In this document: piece by piece, positions 20,447 through 30,855 of the stretch
How the letters are laid out: the number at the start of each line of letters is the position of its first letter
Numbering within the stretch: the stretch's first letter is position 1
Assembly (NCBI GenBank): GCA_951394045.1
Contig: OX595988.1
Coordinates: forward strand, 1,875,352-1,939,351
DNA from: Nitzschia sp. DOCU1
Lineage: Eukaryota > Bacillariophyta > Bacillariophyceae > Bacillariales > Bacillariaceae
DNA: 64,000 nt
Direction of reading: 5' to 3'
The notes under the pieces: generated by a model
The model's input: only the letters and a program-made list of their open reading frames with translations
What the model was told of the DNA's origin: nothing
Databases searched by the model: none
Program-made: the position numbers and the translations under genes

Positions 20447-22747
20447 TCAATGTGTGTGCCAGCAAAGAATCTTACCTCGATCTTCCACGGAAGCCACAGA
20501 TTGCCGAATTCGTTCCGGCCCCGAACCGGTTACTACGCCCGAGGCTTTCTTCGTAGATGAAGTTGAATTGGTGACGCCACGAGGAGTGGACTGAACAACG
20601 AACAACGTGAGTGAGTCAACAGAATGATTCAAATTAGTAGTCGAGACAACCGGCACTTACAACAACCACGGGCGATGCGGCAGGCTGCTTGAAATTGTAG
20701 GTCTCGGTCAGCTGGTCTTTGAAGAACACTCGAGGTGTGTTCACTTTTACATGGGGGGAAGAAGTGACATCGGTCAAACGATGAGGTAGACAGCTTCGAA
20801 TAATTCCCGGAGTGACCGCTGTCGACTGTGGTCCCGTATGACGAGACGAAGAGAGGACCTCTTGCAGTATTTTCGCATCATCTCCGCCCCATGAAGGCGT
20901 TCCCCAGTCAGAAGCGTTGTAATATAGATTTGGCGTGAAAATTGAATCGTTGCTACGTTGCAAAGGAGTGGGAGCAAGGGGACTCATGTGTTGAGAATAG
21001 TAGGGAGCGGTCCTACAGGGTGTACCTACGAACGGAGCAGAACCGGCGCCAGAAGCCGCTGAATAGGCTGGGTATGGACGTCAGAGGAGAAGGAACAAAA
21101 CGTGTAAGTATACGAAGCGAGTCTCAACTGGGCAATCGGCGTGATATTGGTTTCCTTACGAGTACGTGGTTCGAACTCTTTCGAGCGAGAGAGTGGAGAT
21201 GGTTTAAGGCTACTCAGCATCGCCGGTCCTGGCATCGCACTCCCCATGGGCGACGGCTGAGACCACTGCATGTAGCCATACGGCATCGCGCTTGTTGGAC
21301 CCGTTTCAAACTGATGATCTCGATAAGAATTCGATAGCCTGTTTCGGAAGAACCGAGGTAGGCGTTCACGCTCCTCTTTTGAGAGATTCAAGCTATTAAG
21401 AGCCTCAATGTTCCCATCACTGGCGGTCTTCTCGGCTAGGCGGCGCCTTTCCAGGGCAGATTGATAGATACCATTGATGTATCCACCACGAAGCGTTTGG
21501 AAGAATCGGTGCAACGCTTCAAGGTCACCCTTGCTTGCTTTCGGCGACTCCGAGCAAATTCGCTTGTTGGAATACTTGATACCAGAGTACATTGCGCCGT
21601 TCATCATCTCAAATTGGCGTTTTGCAGCGTACGGATGCATAGGTGTAGCATAAGGCGCCAGTGGTTGACCAAGGAAAGGGAGAGAACTGTGGCCCATATT
21701 GAGACACGAAGAAGAGTCTTTGTTCGATGGGAAACTGGATTGTTGAGTTGCATGCAGGCAGCCCTCAAAGTCATTGCCCACGAGGAAAATTCCTCGTTCG
21801 TCACAAACAGGCATGCCTGGGTGTTTTTCTCGCAAGTACTTCTCGATTTTCTTCTTCATCGACGAGTTCCAATGGTTCTTGATCGCATTATCTGTTCGAC
21901 CTTTCATCTTTCGCGCGATCTCCGCCCACTTGTTGCCAAATTTAAGGTGACTCTGAAGGATTAGCCGATCCTCTTCAAGTGTCCATGTTTTCGACTTATT
22001 GATGCCCGGGTTCAAATGATTGTGCCAACGTTCGCGACACTGTTTCCCCGTTCTCCCCGGAAGCTTAGCCGCAATTTGACTCCATTTCTTGGGGCCTTCG
22101 CAGAAAGGTGGATGCTCCGTTAGAGAGTTCGATCAGAACACACAAGTCAGGTTCGCTACCACCAACTTACCGCAACTATGGACCATCATTGCGATCTTTT
22201 CGTCCTCGTCTGCAGTCCATGGACCCTTTCCTGCTTGCGACTCCTTGAGAGAGTAAAAGCGATCCCGACACTCTTCAGCAGTTCTGATAGGTAGACCCAT
22301 GGCAGTGGAAATTTTGTTCCAGTCGATTTTTGCTTCGAACGCTTCCTCGGTCTCTTTCTTCTTGCTGGTCTTCTTCCTGGAGGCAATCAGAGTCTTGAGT
22401 TGCTTATCCTGCGCAGGTGTGAAATTGAGGAAAGAGAAACAGTGGAGACAAACAAGTTCGATGAGATCTCAGCTGTGATAAGTCGCTTTCTGAAAAATCA
22501 ATCGGGCTTTGATACGTACGTGAGCTGGAGTCCAGGACAGATCGTCAGGGGTCCGAGGACTTGCTGCCGAGTTTGGAGTTCCGTTGTCCTCCCGTGACTT
22601 CATTGAAGACAAGGGGGTCCCTTTACTTGCCACTGTCGCAGGCGAAACAGTTGATGGAATATTCTTCTTTTCATTGTCGCTACTAGGCGATTTGGAATGA
22701 CTTTGATCGTCGTGGACCTCGGATGGAACAGATGACACGACTACCAT
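20447..22747 (-). CDS. Three-repeat Myb (R1R2R3, c-Myb-type) transcription factor
   Basis: Exons 22520-22747, 22171-22408, 21160-22095, 20661-21025 and 20447-20590 give 636 residues. Three Myb repeats are read across exons 1-3. R1 ([14 protein letters not shown] ... [15 protein letters not shown]) has an enlarged Lys-rich loop. R2 is [20 protein letters not shown] ... [16 protein letters not shown]3 is [18 protein letters not shown] ... [18 protein letters not shown]. The spaced tryptophans and NAIKNHWNS recognition helix indicate sequence-specific DNA binding, as in animal c-Myb and plant MYB3R cell-cycle regulators. The Ser/Pro-rich C-terminal half, with [10 protein letters not shown], recalls MYB3R tails. 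The frame is open to 23014, but that extra N-terminus looks like UTR. A GTAAGA at the end of exon 5 could splice to an alternative short last exon. Confidence 0.88.
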
Positions 22748-23291
22748 TTTGTGGTCGATGAACCCCTCAACTCCACTTAAGACGGCGATTTCAGAGGATG
22801 CCTCGACTTTGGAGACGGGTATCCGAGAATGAAACAGCAAATCGATTGCAGAGGAAAGTTGTAGATAGATGAGGCCACTGCAAAAGATATTCGGGCAAGA
22901 AAATAGTGATGCTGTGTGTGTGTGCCCTTTGCTCGTCCGAAAAAGTGACGCCTTGAGATTTGGTCCTTCTCGCAGGCCCAATTTTGAAACATCGTATTTA
23001 AACCTTTCGATCATTAGATTTCATTCATGTACAAATGTTTGCATGTGTCGCCGACGACACATTTGAGATAAGTCGTCGGGCTCGCGAGTCAAACGAGTCA
23101 AACGATTCCTTCACCCAGGAGCTAAAATAGACCCTTTGGCATTTATTTACTTGGACAGAGAGGCCCGCCGCGAGAAAGGCAGCGACCATGGCAACAGCAT
23201 CTCAATGCAACTTCTTGCAGCCAAAGCTGTATTTTGGGCCGATACACAGGTTGGATTAAGCAATCGACCACTCTAACAAAAGTCTCGAACG
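22748..23291. other. Divergent promoter between Myb and SEC13 genes
   Basis: About 540 bp. The Myb reading frame stays open to 23014, but its composition is not protein-like. No other feature was seen. Confidence 0.4.
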
Positions 23292-24367
23292 ATGGCAGCG
23301 ACAAGTTCCGCAATGGCACCGCAAGGCGCCCCAGGTCCGATCTATGTCGATACTCAGCATGAAGACCTGGTTCACGATGCTCAGCTTGACTACTACGGCT
23401 GCAAGCTGGCGACCTGCTCTTCAGGTAAGCGAAATTGGCGCCTCTTGTCGTCACCACGTTCTCTATTCCATTCTGATCATGGGTTCCTGACCACACTTGC
23501 ACAATGACTTTCTTTTTAGATCGTACAATCAAAGTCTACAATGTCTCGGAAACTTCGTACGAACTCTCGGCGACCCTCCAGGGTCACGAAGGGCCAGTGT
23601 GGCAAGTTTCATGGAGTCACCCCAAGTTTGGTGTCATTCTCGCATCGTGCAGCTTTGACGGTTCTGTTCTGATCCACCGAGAGACTAGACCTCGTGACTG
23701 GACATTGCTTCATGCAGCTCGCCATTTGCACGAGTCTTCGGTCAACGGAATTGCCTTTTGTCCTCACGAATATGGTCTAATGGCGGCCGCTGCCTCGTCG
23801 GACGGTAGAGTGAGTGTCTTGACCCACCAATCAGACAATAGCTGGGCCGTCGAATACATTCAGGACAATCCTTTGGGTGTGAATGCAGTAAGCTGGGCGC
23901 CGCGTGGGGCATACTATGATGAAACGGAAACGGCTGAAGGCTCTGCCAATGCCGTCGACTATCCTCGTTTGGTTACCGGTGGATGCGATAATCGCATTCG
24001 ATTCTGGGTCCAACTCGAAAGTGGTCAGTGGCAAGAAGATACCAGCCCTGTTTCTAAGGAGCTATCGCACAGCGATTGGGTACGAGATGTGGCTTGGGCG
24101 CCCTCAATTCTTCCAAATGTCAACATGGTTGCATCCTGCGCCGAGGATCGAACTGTGTTGATCTGGACTCAGAACGGTCGCAATGCAGAATGGAAGCCAA
24201 CGTTACTAAACAAATTCGACTCTCCCGTGTGGAGAGTCAGCTGGAGTGTAACTGGGCACATGCTTGCAGTTAGCAGTGGAGACAACGATGTCACTCTGTG
24301 GAAAGCTTCCATCGACGGAAGCTGGTCTCAGATGGAAAGTCTCAAGGACGGAGCTCCAGCAGAATGA
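23292..24367 (+). CDS. SEC13: SEC13 WD40 protein (COPII coat and nuclear pore)
   Basis: Exons 23292-23424 and 23520-24367 (95-bp intron, joined inside the Asp of SDRTIKVYN) give 326 residues. Six WD-type blades are visible: DYYGCKLATCSSDRTIKVYN; GHEGPVWQVSWSHPKFG ... DGSVLIH; SSVNGIAFCPHEYG; NPLGVNAVSWAP; HSDWVRDVAWAP ... DRTVLIWT; FDSPVWRVSWSVTGHMLAVSSGDNDVTLWK. The first block, and absence of a seventh blade, match Sec13, an open six-bladed propeller completed by Sec31 in COPII or Nup145C in the pore. Length matches the family (about 300-330). The N-terminal 20 residues are variable. Confidence 0.96.
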
Positions 24368-24492
24368 AGAAGTCATTTCCTGCCATGTGGGGTGTAATAC
24401 TTTAAAGTAATTGACATTCAGTTCTCCCGCCCTCAAAGGACTTTAGTTTGACCTTTTTCTTGTATGGAAAGTATACATTCTATAAAATTAGC

Positions 24493-26267
24493 TTATGGCG
24501 TCTGAGAGGACGATTCCATGATGCTACTCGTCTCGTCAATACGGTGAGACCCAGGATACATCGGCATTGCCAAAGTGGTGTTTGGAGATGGCCTTCTGGG
24601 GGCTGTTTTTTTACTCGTTTTCCAGAAGGTCAGACCACTGTGGTTGCTGAAGCCTTGAAAGACGTTCCCTATTCGAGGATTCAGGTAATCGTGGGGATGG
24701 GAAGAAGCACTCGTAAGAGCGGTGTGCCCACTCATTCCTGTTCGAAAGTCGATGCCACCAAGACCACCGAGCACGTCCCCGGCTGGTTTTCCGTGCATCT
24801 CTCGCCAAGCCCGTGCTCCCGCGCGCAGAGCACTGGGAGATGGATTTGACGTAGACGGAAACAACCTCGTAGGTGTTGATTCGGCTGTACTGGACGAACC
24901 ATTTGAGTTTGCTCGTGCCAAAGCTTCGACGATCGCAGGATTTTGAGATGCGTGTGGCAGGGAACTGGACTGTTGCCTGGAAGAACCAACACCAAGTGGA
25001 ATCACTGCGTCGAAAACGTCACCACTTGTGCAGAAGAAGCCTCGAGATGTAACTGCATTCGGAGGCGTCATGGGACGCTCCATGGGGCGGGGTTTCAGAG
25101 GTGTCGAATCTTCGTACTTGTCGTTCTGCTCAACCTCTTGCGGGATAGGTTGTTCGAGATCGATTTTGTCGATCTTTACCTCTTCTAAGTAGTCTTTTGG
25201 CTTTTTCTCGTGAAAGGTATCCGCAGTGATAACAGTGAGGTCTTCATCAGACATTAAAGAGACCTGCAATTCGTTCATCAGGGAAATGAATTGATTGTCC
25301 ACTCGTTTTTGTTCGTGGCGCAGTTCCTTTCTCCTTGACGATAGCAAGCGGAGCAAAGCCTCTAATTTGCATGCCCTGTCAACAGACGATCCAACTATAG
25401 CACGAGACAAAGGCTGAGTGACGAGTCTTGTACCAATATATCTGGGGAAACTCCGACGACGCTCTTACCCTTCACCAATTGGTTCTTGTCAGCACGAACG
25501 AACCCGTACCCCCGAGCAAGTTTCGCCCACCCCGCTTCTGTTGATACGATTTGAACTCGATCTCCCCAGCAAAGTCTCGCAGGGGCTGCTTCTCTATGAT
25601 CACTGTCAACTGGTGTCAGCTCGTGGTCGCCGTCATCGACGATATCGAGCTTGTGATCAAGGTGGAAAAAGCGGACAAGAGTATCAACCTCCTCTTCTTC
25701 GGCCTTCTCTTGATTTGCTACAGGAATACCCGTCTCTGGCCGACTAGGATAGATCTCAAGTCCCTCTTTCGCCGCAATAGCGTACGTTCCGCAATCGCTG
25801 ATAGCCAAGCTCGTCCCTGTCTTTATCTTTTCTTCTTCGTCTTCTTCGACATCCAAGATGGCATGTGGCAGCGACAAACTCGGGCTGTCGGAAAGAGAAG
25901 GTCTTTGATCTTGACCTCTGACGCTCTCTGCAGCGAGCTCAGTCGCTTCTATCAGAGACATCAAGACAACATTTTTCGGTAAAGGCAACCGCTTCTTGAT
26001 TGGCGGCTGCGGAGGCGCGCCAGGAGACAGGTTTCTACCAGAGCTCCAGCGATTACCGTTCCTTCCCCCATAGTGTGCGTCTCCATTCGCATTTGGACGA
26101 GGGATGATTTGAACTAAGGAAGTTCTGCACTCCATGCACTTCTCAAGCCGCTCTGCGCACAGATTGCAAACATAAGTGTGGCCACATGGCAAAACTACGG
26201 GATAGCGCTGTTCGATATCGAACTCTTCGAAGCATATCATGCAGTGAAAGGAGAACGGCGACGCCAT
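24493..26267 (-). CDS. RING-finger protein, likely E3 ubiquitin ligase, 566 aa
   Basis: Exons 25469-26267 and 24493-25394 (74-bp intron, phase 1). A complete N-terminal RING is read at residues 9-47: Cys9, Cys12, Cys28, His30, Cys34, Cys37, Cys44 and Cys47, a C3HC4 arrangement. An acidic stretch follows. Next is a beta-rich segment, RLCWGDRVQIVSTEAGWAKLARGYGFVRADKNQLVKV, which looks SH3-like, then a coiled-coil (about 275-310, KLEALLRLLSSRRKELRHEQKR). The Ser/Pro-rich tail lacks recognised domains. RING proteins recruit E2 enzymes for ubiquitin transfer; the substrate is unknown. It ends 125 bp past the SEC13 stop (convergent). Confidence 0.85.
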
Positions 26268-26425
26268 GATGATTCCACTATCTGGGAAAAATTATACAAG
26301 AAGATGAGAGCTGCCTTCCATGGAATATAGGAAGGACTAAGATGGAAGCGTAGATTGTTGACACTTTTAAGTTCGTCACCAAAAAAATCCCAGTCTGCTC
26401 GTCTCATTCAGCGAGACCGTGCTAA

Positions 26426-26553
26426 ATGTCTGGCAAAAATGCAATCAAGAAGCTGATCGGTCGTCTGGATGAACCCGGTCGGGGACTGATATCAAAGTTA
26501 TATGATTGCACAAGAGAACTAATTGTAGAGGAGAAAGAATGGAAAGCTTGTAC
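26426..26553 (+). CDS. Possible first exon of an unidentified gene or gene remnant
   Basis: An ATG opens about 42 codons with protein-like composition (MSGKNAIKKLIGRLDEPGRG ... VEEKEWKA). It then runs into a possible GTACGT donor; the frame beyond it looks random. No continuing exon with protein-like content was found downstream to 27.2 kb. It could be the start of a gene with weak exons, or a truncated copy. No family recognised. Confidence 0.25.
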
Positions 26554-27268
26554 GTCCTTCTTCATCTGCGATAGCCGAGGCACGAACCCATGGACGAACA
26601 CAAAGAGGGATTGGGTGTCTGAATACAGGAAATGCCGCTACGAGTGGGCGACTCTCATTTATCCAGCGCGCCGACGTCGCTCCCGTTTGCGCCTGGCACA
26701 GCTTTTTCATTTCATTTGTATTCATTCTGTAATATTTCGGAATATAACCCCAATCAACACATCAGATCTTAAACAAAAAAATATACTTTATATAAAATCT
26801 TGTTTAAACATAATTCAGATGGTGGGAGCATGGCGAACGCAAGCGCGCGTCGGTCAAGCATCCATCCGTTGTCAAGTGTCCTGTGGCTGAGCCATTACCT
26901 GGTATGGTCGGTAGCGATAACTACTTGACTCCCCACCCTACTCTAGAGGGTAGTAGAGTCCGTGTTAGCAGACGATACTGCTGAAAAATGTAATGGTCGG
27001 AATGTACGTTCCAAGTAGGGCAAAATTGATGATTCATATTTCAACACGATAAGGACACAGAATGGCACCCTTTTCTCCTCGTTGAGGCCACTTCGCTTTC
27101 AAGGAACGTTACGTGGAATCTCTCTCTAGAGTAGCTTCTATCACCCGTTCCCTTTTTCTGTATTGTCAAAAGGTTAATGGCTTTTCACAACCAAATCCTC
27201 TATAGAAATCCTTGTCTATGTCGTCAAAAAGTTAATGACTTTTCACAACCACAGCCTCTATAGAAATC
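26554..27268. other. Intergenic, with a 58-bp tandem repeat at its right end
   Basis: AT-rich non-coding sequence after the possible short exon. The right end is the 3' UTR of the Tubby gene and contains the tandem repeat listed separately. Confidence 0.45.
27165..27268. repeat. Tandem repeat, 58-bp period, 1.8 copies
   Basis: Copy 1 is 27165-27222; copy 2 is 27223-27268 and stops directly next to the Tubby stop codon. The copies match at most positions over 46 bp. Confidence 0.85.
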
Positions 27269-30200
27269 TTAACCAAATGATATCTTTGACTGAAGGGATG
27301 AAATAGCGATTGCAAAGGCCTGCACTGCAGTCAAAGGGTGTTGAAAATCCATGGTGAAGGAATGTCGACCTTGAATTCGCCCGAACTGTAGCATGATGTA
27401 GTCTTGATCGTTCCGATCGCATAATTGAAAATTTTTGACGGATGCAACGCTTACTCGACCCCCAAAGTTTAGAACAAACGAACCCAGCTCGATGTTCCAC
27501 CACGGAGGACGGTTCTGAAGAGCCAGCAAGCCAAAATCGTCTGGCGGAGAGTAGTCGTCGGTGCTATGAAAATCGCTTTCTTGAATCAGACGGGGGGCAA
27601 TTCCTTGTTCCTCGTTTTCCATTCGTTGTTGTATTTGCTTCAAATGGTTTAGCATGCGATTTCCTGCCCCACCTTCGGCTTCTGGCAAACACTTATCCAG
27701 GTATTTTTTCCACTCCGCCCCCGGCTGCCCGTCGGGACTGACCTTAGGGATGCACACATCCATTATTCGAGGCCTGCTTCCAAGCAAGTTTGCCGTGTAG
27801 GTGATAGCGCCGTCTTCTTCCTCTAGCAACATGGGTTGACAACGCTCCTTCTCGAGTCCTTCCGAGTTGTTCGCGATAGCCCTTCGACTTGTTCGTGTTC
27901 TCCTACTGCCCTCATTCATATCACCCGAGGAACGTGATCTCCTCAGTGGCTTTGCATGGGATTCGTCTTCAGCTATCGTCGTAGGTTCCGGGGGATTGGT
28001 GCCGCCGTTGCGTCTGAGAGAAAGACGACCAAATCTGCTTCTACGACGACCAGACGAAGAGGGGTTGTCACTTGAGACACCACTGTCGTAGCCGTAATCG
28101 TCTTCAGACGAACCTGCATGGTTGAGTCCTGTGTTAACTGGTGTAGTATAAGAACGCTTCGGTGAACTCTTCAGCCCTTGCCCTTTCTTTGCCGCCTGGG
28201 GCGTGAAAATCTGAAACTCAGTCCCGATAAAATTGCTCTGAAGACGACCCATCAAAGTAGGGCCGTCTGTAGGCATGGGCCGATTGCTCGCGCCATTCGT
28301 TACAGACTTTGATGGAATATCGAGGCTGTTTACACTCTTGAAATGCTGCTCCACGTCATCTTGCTGTGGAATGTACAAAAAGTAATTATTGGCACCCTTT
28401 TTGCTTGAGACCGTAGATGACGAGGACTCGACGTGCTTCCTACCTCGATTCTTGGCCATCATCAACACTGTATCCCGACGAGGTGGCTCTGATCCGTCCA
28501 TGGCCTCTGGAGGTCGATGGCGAATGAACAAACGGTACTCGTACGTCGGGAAAAAGCGGCCCTTCATGTTTACGCCCTTCTTCTTAGGACCGAGTTTGAT
28601 GCGTTCAATCTCGCACTGAACCACACCGATTGCTTTCGGACAAGGTTTGGTCAAGAATTTGTGAAGACATGAAATGCGAGGGACAGCAGTGTGACGGTCA
28701 TAATATTGAATCCCTGCTGTCTGAGGTAAGAATTCATCCCAGAAGTCAAGAATGCTCTCATCGAATCCGTGGCTGTCGTGTTGTGATAAAAGACTCTCCA
28801 GTCTTCGCTGGTAGGCTGCGAATCGAGCTCTGAGATGGTTTCGAATCTCTCGACTCTCTGGCAGCACCGAATCGACCTTAGTGTTGGTCGACGATGCACT
28901 GTAGACTTCGAGATCCACATTCACCAATATGTTGGGGTGCGTCGGAGTCGAGTAATGATTGTTCACTGCTAAAGGCTCGCCACGAAGTGGCACCGCAGCA
29001 CCCTGAGCCCGCCGTGCTAGCGCAGAGTCTAATGCGCCAGTTGGTGGTTCAAAGATGTTCTCGGCGGCATGCAAAACCTGTTGGTTCACGTGCTCCCCGT
29101 CGCTGTCTGAGTCATCTGCATTCTCCGCTAGCGGAAGCTCGTGGCCCATTCCAGCCACCGGGTCGGTAAGAAGATCGCCAATACCAAGGGTAGCGAGCTC
29201 CCCAGGGGCTTGTGGAAGAGTCATCTGATGGTTCCAAGCAGGGAGAAGCTCACCCGAAACAAATCCATCACTTGATGTAAATTTGCTAGCCGGTTCTTGT
29301 AACGCAGATGCGTTTCTCGCTGAAATGGCATGGAATTTGAAATGTGGGTGGAAAAAGTCGGCGGACAAGTTGACGGGAGCGGTGGTCATCATTCCATCCC
29401 TATCATCGACGCAAGGGCGTCCCAAAAGATGCTGATCCAAAAGGTGCCGATGGACTTTCACGACAACCTTCGGTCCACGACCCCGCAAATCTGACTGCGA
29501 CGTTGACCGTGTGACACCCCGCCGGGCAAGGTCGCTTCCAACGGAAGCACTCTCTGTTGGTACCAAGCGGAGTACGTGGGGAGCCCGTCCCGCATCCCCG
29601 TGAACATGGCCCCCATCTGCCATGTGTGCATTTCCAGCATTATGCGGTGGCCTAACTGCAAAACGATTCGGAGCCATGGACATTTGCCTTCGAACGCTTT
29701 GCGCAAAACTGTTTGCGTCATTAGCACGCTGATCAGCATTCAACATGTAGAGAGACTTCTCTTCCAAATATGAAATCGCGTAATTTAGCCCCTCTCTGCC
29801 TCTGGTTTCATAGCGTTCGGCGAAGAATCGATCCACTGGTGTGCGGGCGGTGGCTTCTCCCTCTGCGTTGTCACGGCCACCGCTGGCATCGTCCGGTAAT
29901 CTCTCACCTCCAGCCTCTACGCTGTTTAGAACGCGTTCCATCTCTTGGGCTTCGATACCCATCCTCCATACCAGTGTGTGGTAGGAGTGTCCCAATGAAT
30001 GAGGATAAATTGGAACCCCAGAACCAATGTAGAGCGCACAGAGTTCTTTGGCATCAGAATGTTGGTTCATTTTCTGCAATGTCAACGGAATCGCGAGAGT
30101 AAAGACGAAGTCAGATCCTGGAGCAAACCATCCAAACTTATAAACAACTCATGAAAGATAAGACTTACCCATGCTGTAACCACTTCTGTTGCACATCGGA

Positions 30201-30855
30201 ATCCATGCATGCGTACACGCCGAAATACCTCGCGGCAAACCTTGTTGGCACCCTTGCTGCAAAGTCCAAAGCTACAAAAATCTTTCGGGGGCAGGAACGA
30301 TGCAATCGAGTGCAAAGAGTCGATCGGCAATCCTAGCAAAAGATACTCAGAAGAGTTGGAGTCCGCTACACCAGCCTCAACCTGGGTGGCGGGCGGTGTT
30401 GTAGGAGCGACATTTTCTCCCCGGGGTAAGTTCGGGCTTGTGTTCTCCAGAGCAGAGCTACCAGGATTGGGTAACGCTGCCAGTGTGGCAGCCGTGGTCT
30501 CCTCCACATCCAATGGACCAATAATATCCTCGACGTGTCCTGCTGGGGTGGCCTCGTTTGTGGCAGTCGCCCCCCCTTCGTTACTCGGCTCTGTTAGAAC
30601 TTCATCAGCAACATGAATTGCAATTCCCCCGTTTTGCTTGTCACCCGTCTCGTCAACGATTACACCTCCTCCTACTACAATTGAGTCTAGGGACTCCTCC
30701 TGAATGATACAATCATTGTTGCGTTCACCAACCTCTTCTCTGACCTCTGTGGCGAAACAGGTGTTATTTTCCATGCTTAACGGGTCTGTCACCCCAAGAA
30801 GTTTATTATCTGCTTCTTCCCCAATCGCTGGAGGGAGTGCTGCTTCCGTCTCCAT
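27269..30855 (-). CDS. F-box and Tubby C-terminal domain protein (TULP/TLP-like), 1163 aa
   Basis: Exons 30169-30855 and 27269-30073 (95-bp intron, phase 0). An acidic disordered N-terminus of about 170 residues precedes an F-box-like motif (LLLGLPIDSLHSIASFLPPK ... CSKGANKVCREVF). After a long low-complexity middle comes the Tubby barrel: PCPKAIGVVQCEIERIK, FFPTYEYRLFIRH and RLQSNFIGTEFQIF. An insertion of over 100 basic/Ser-rich residues interrupts it before AITYTANLLGSRPRIMDVCIPKV. It closes with the family signature VKNFQLCDRNDQDYIMLQFGR and PLTAVQAFAIAISSLQSK. Tubby barrels bind phosphoinositides at membranes; the F-box (as in plant TLPs) would link to an SCF ubiquitin ligase through Skp1. 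Plant TLPs are about 400 residues, so this protein is nearly three times larger. Confidence 0.87.

Noticed and set aside
22748..23014. Extended Myb N-terminus from 23014
   Set aside because: Open and in frame, but the composition is not protein-like and the ATG at 22747 starts the Ser/Asp-rich region before R1. Not fully excluded.
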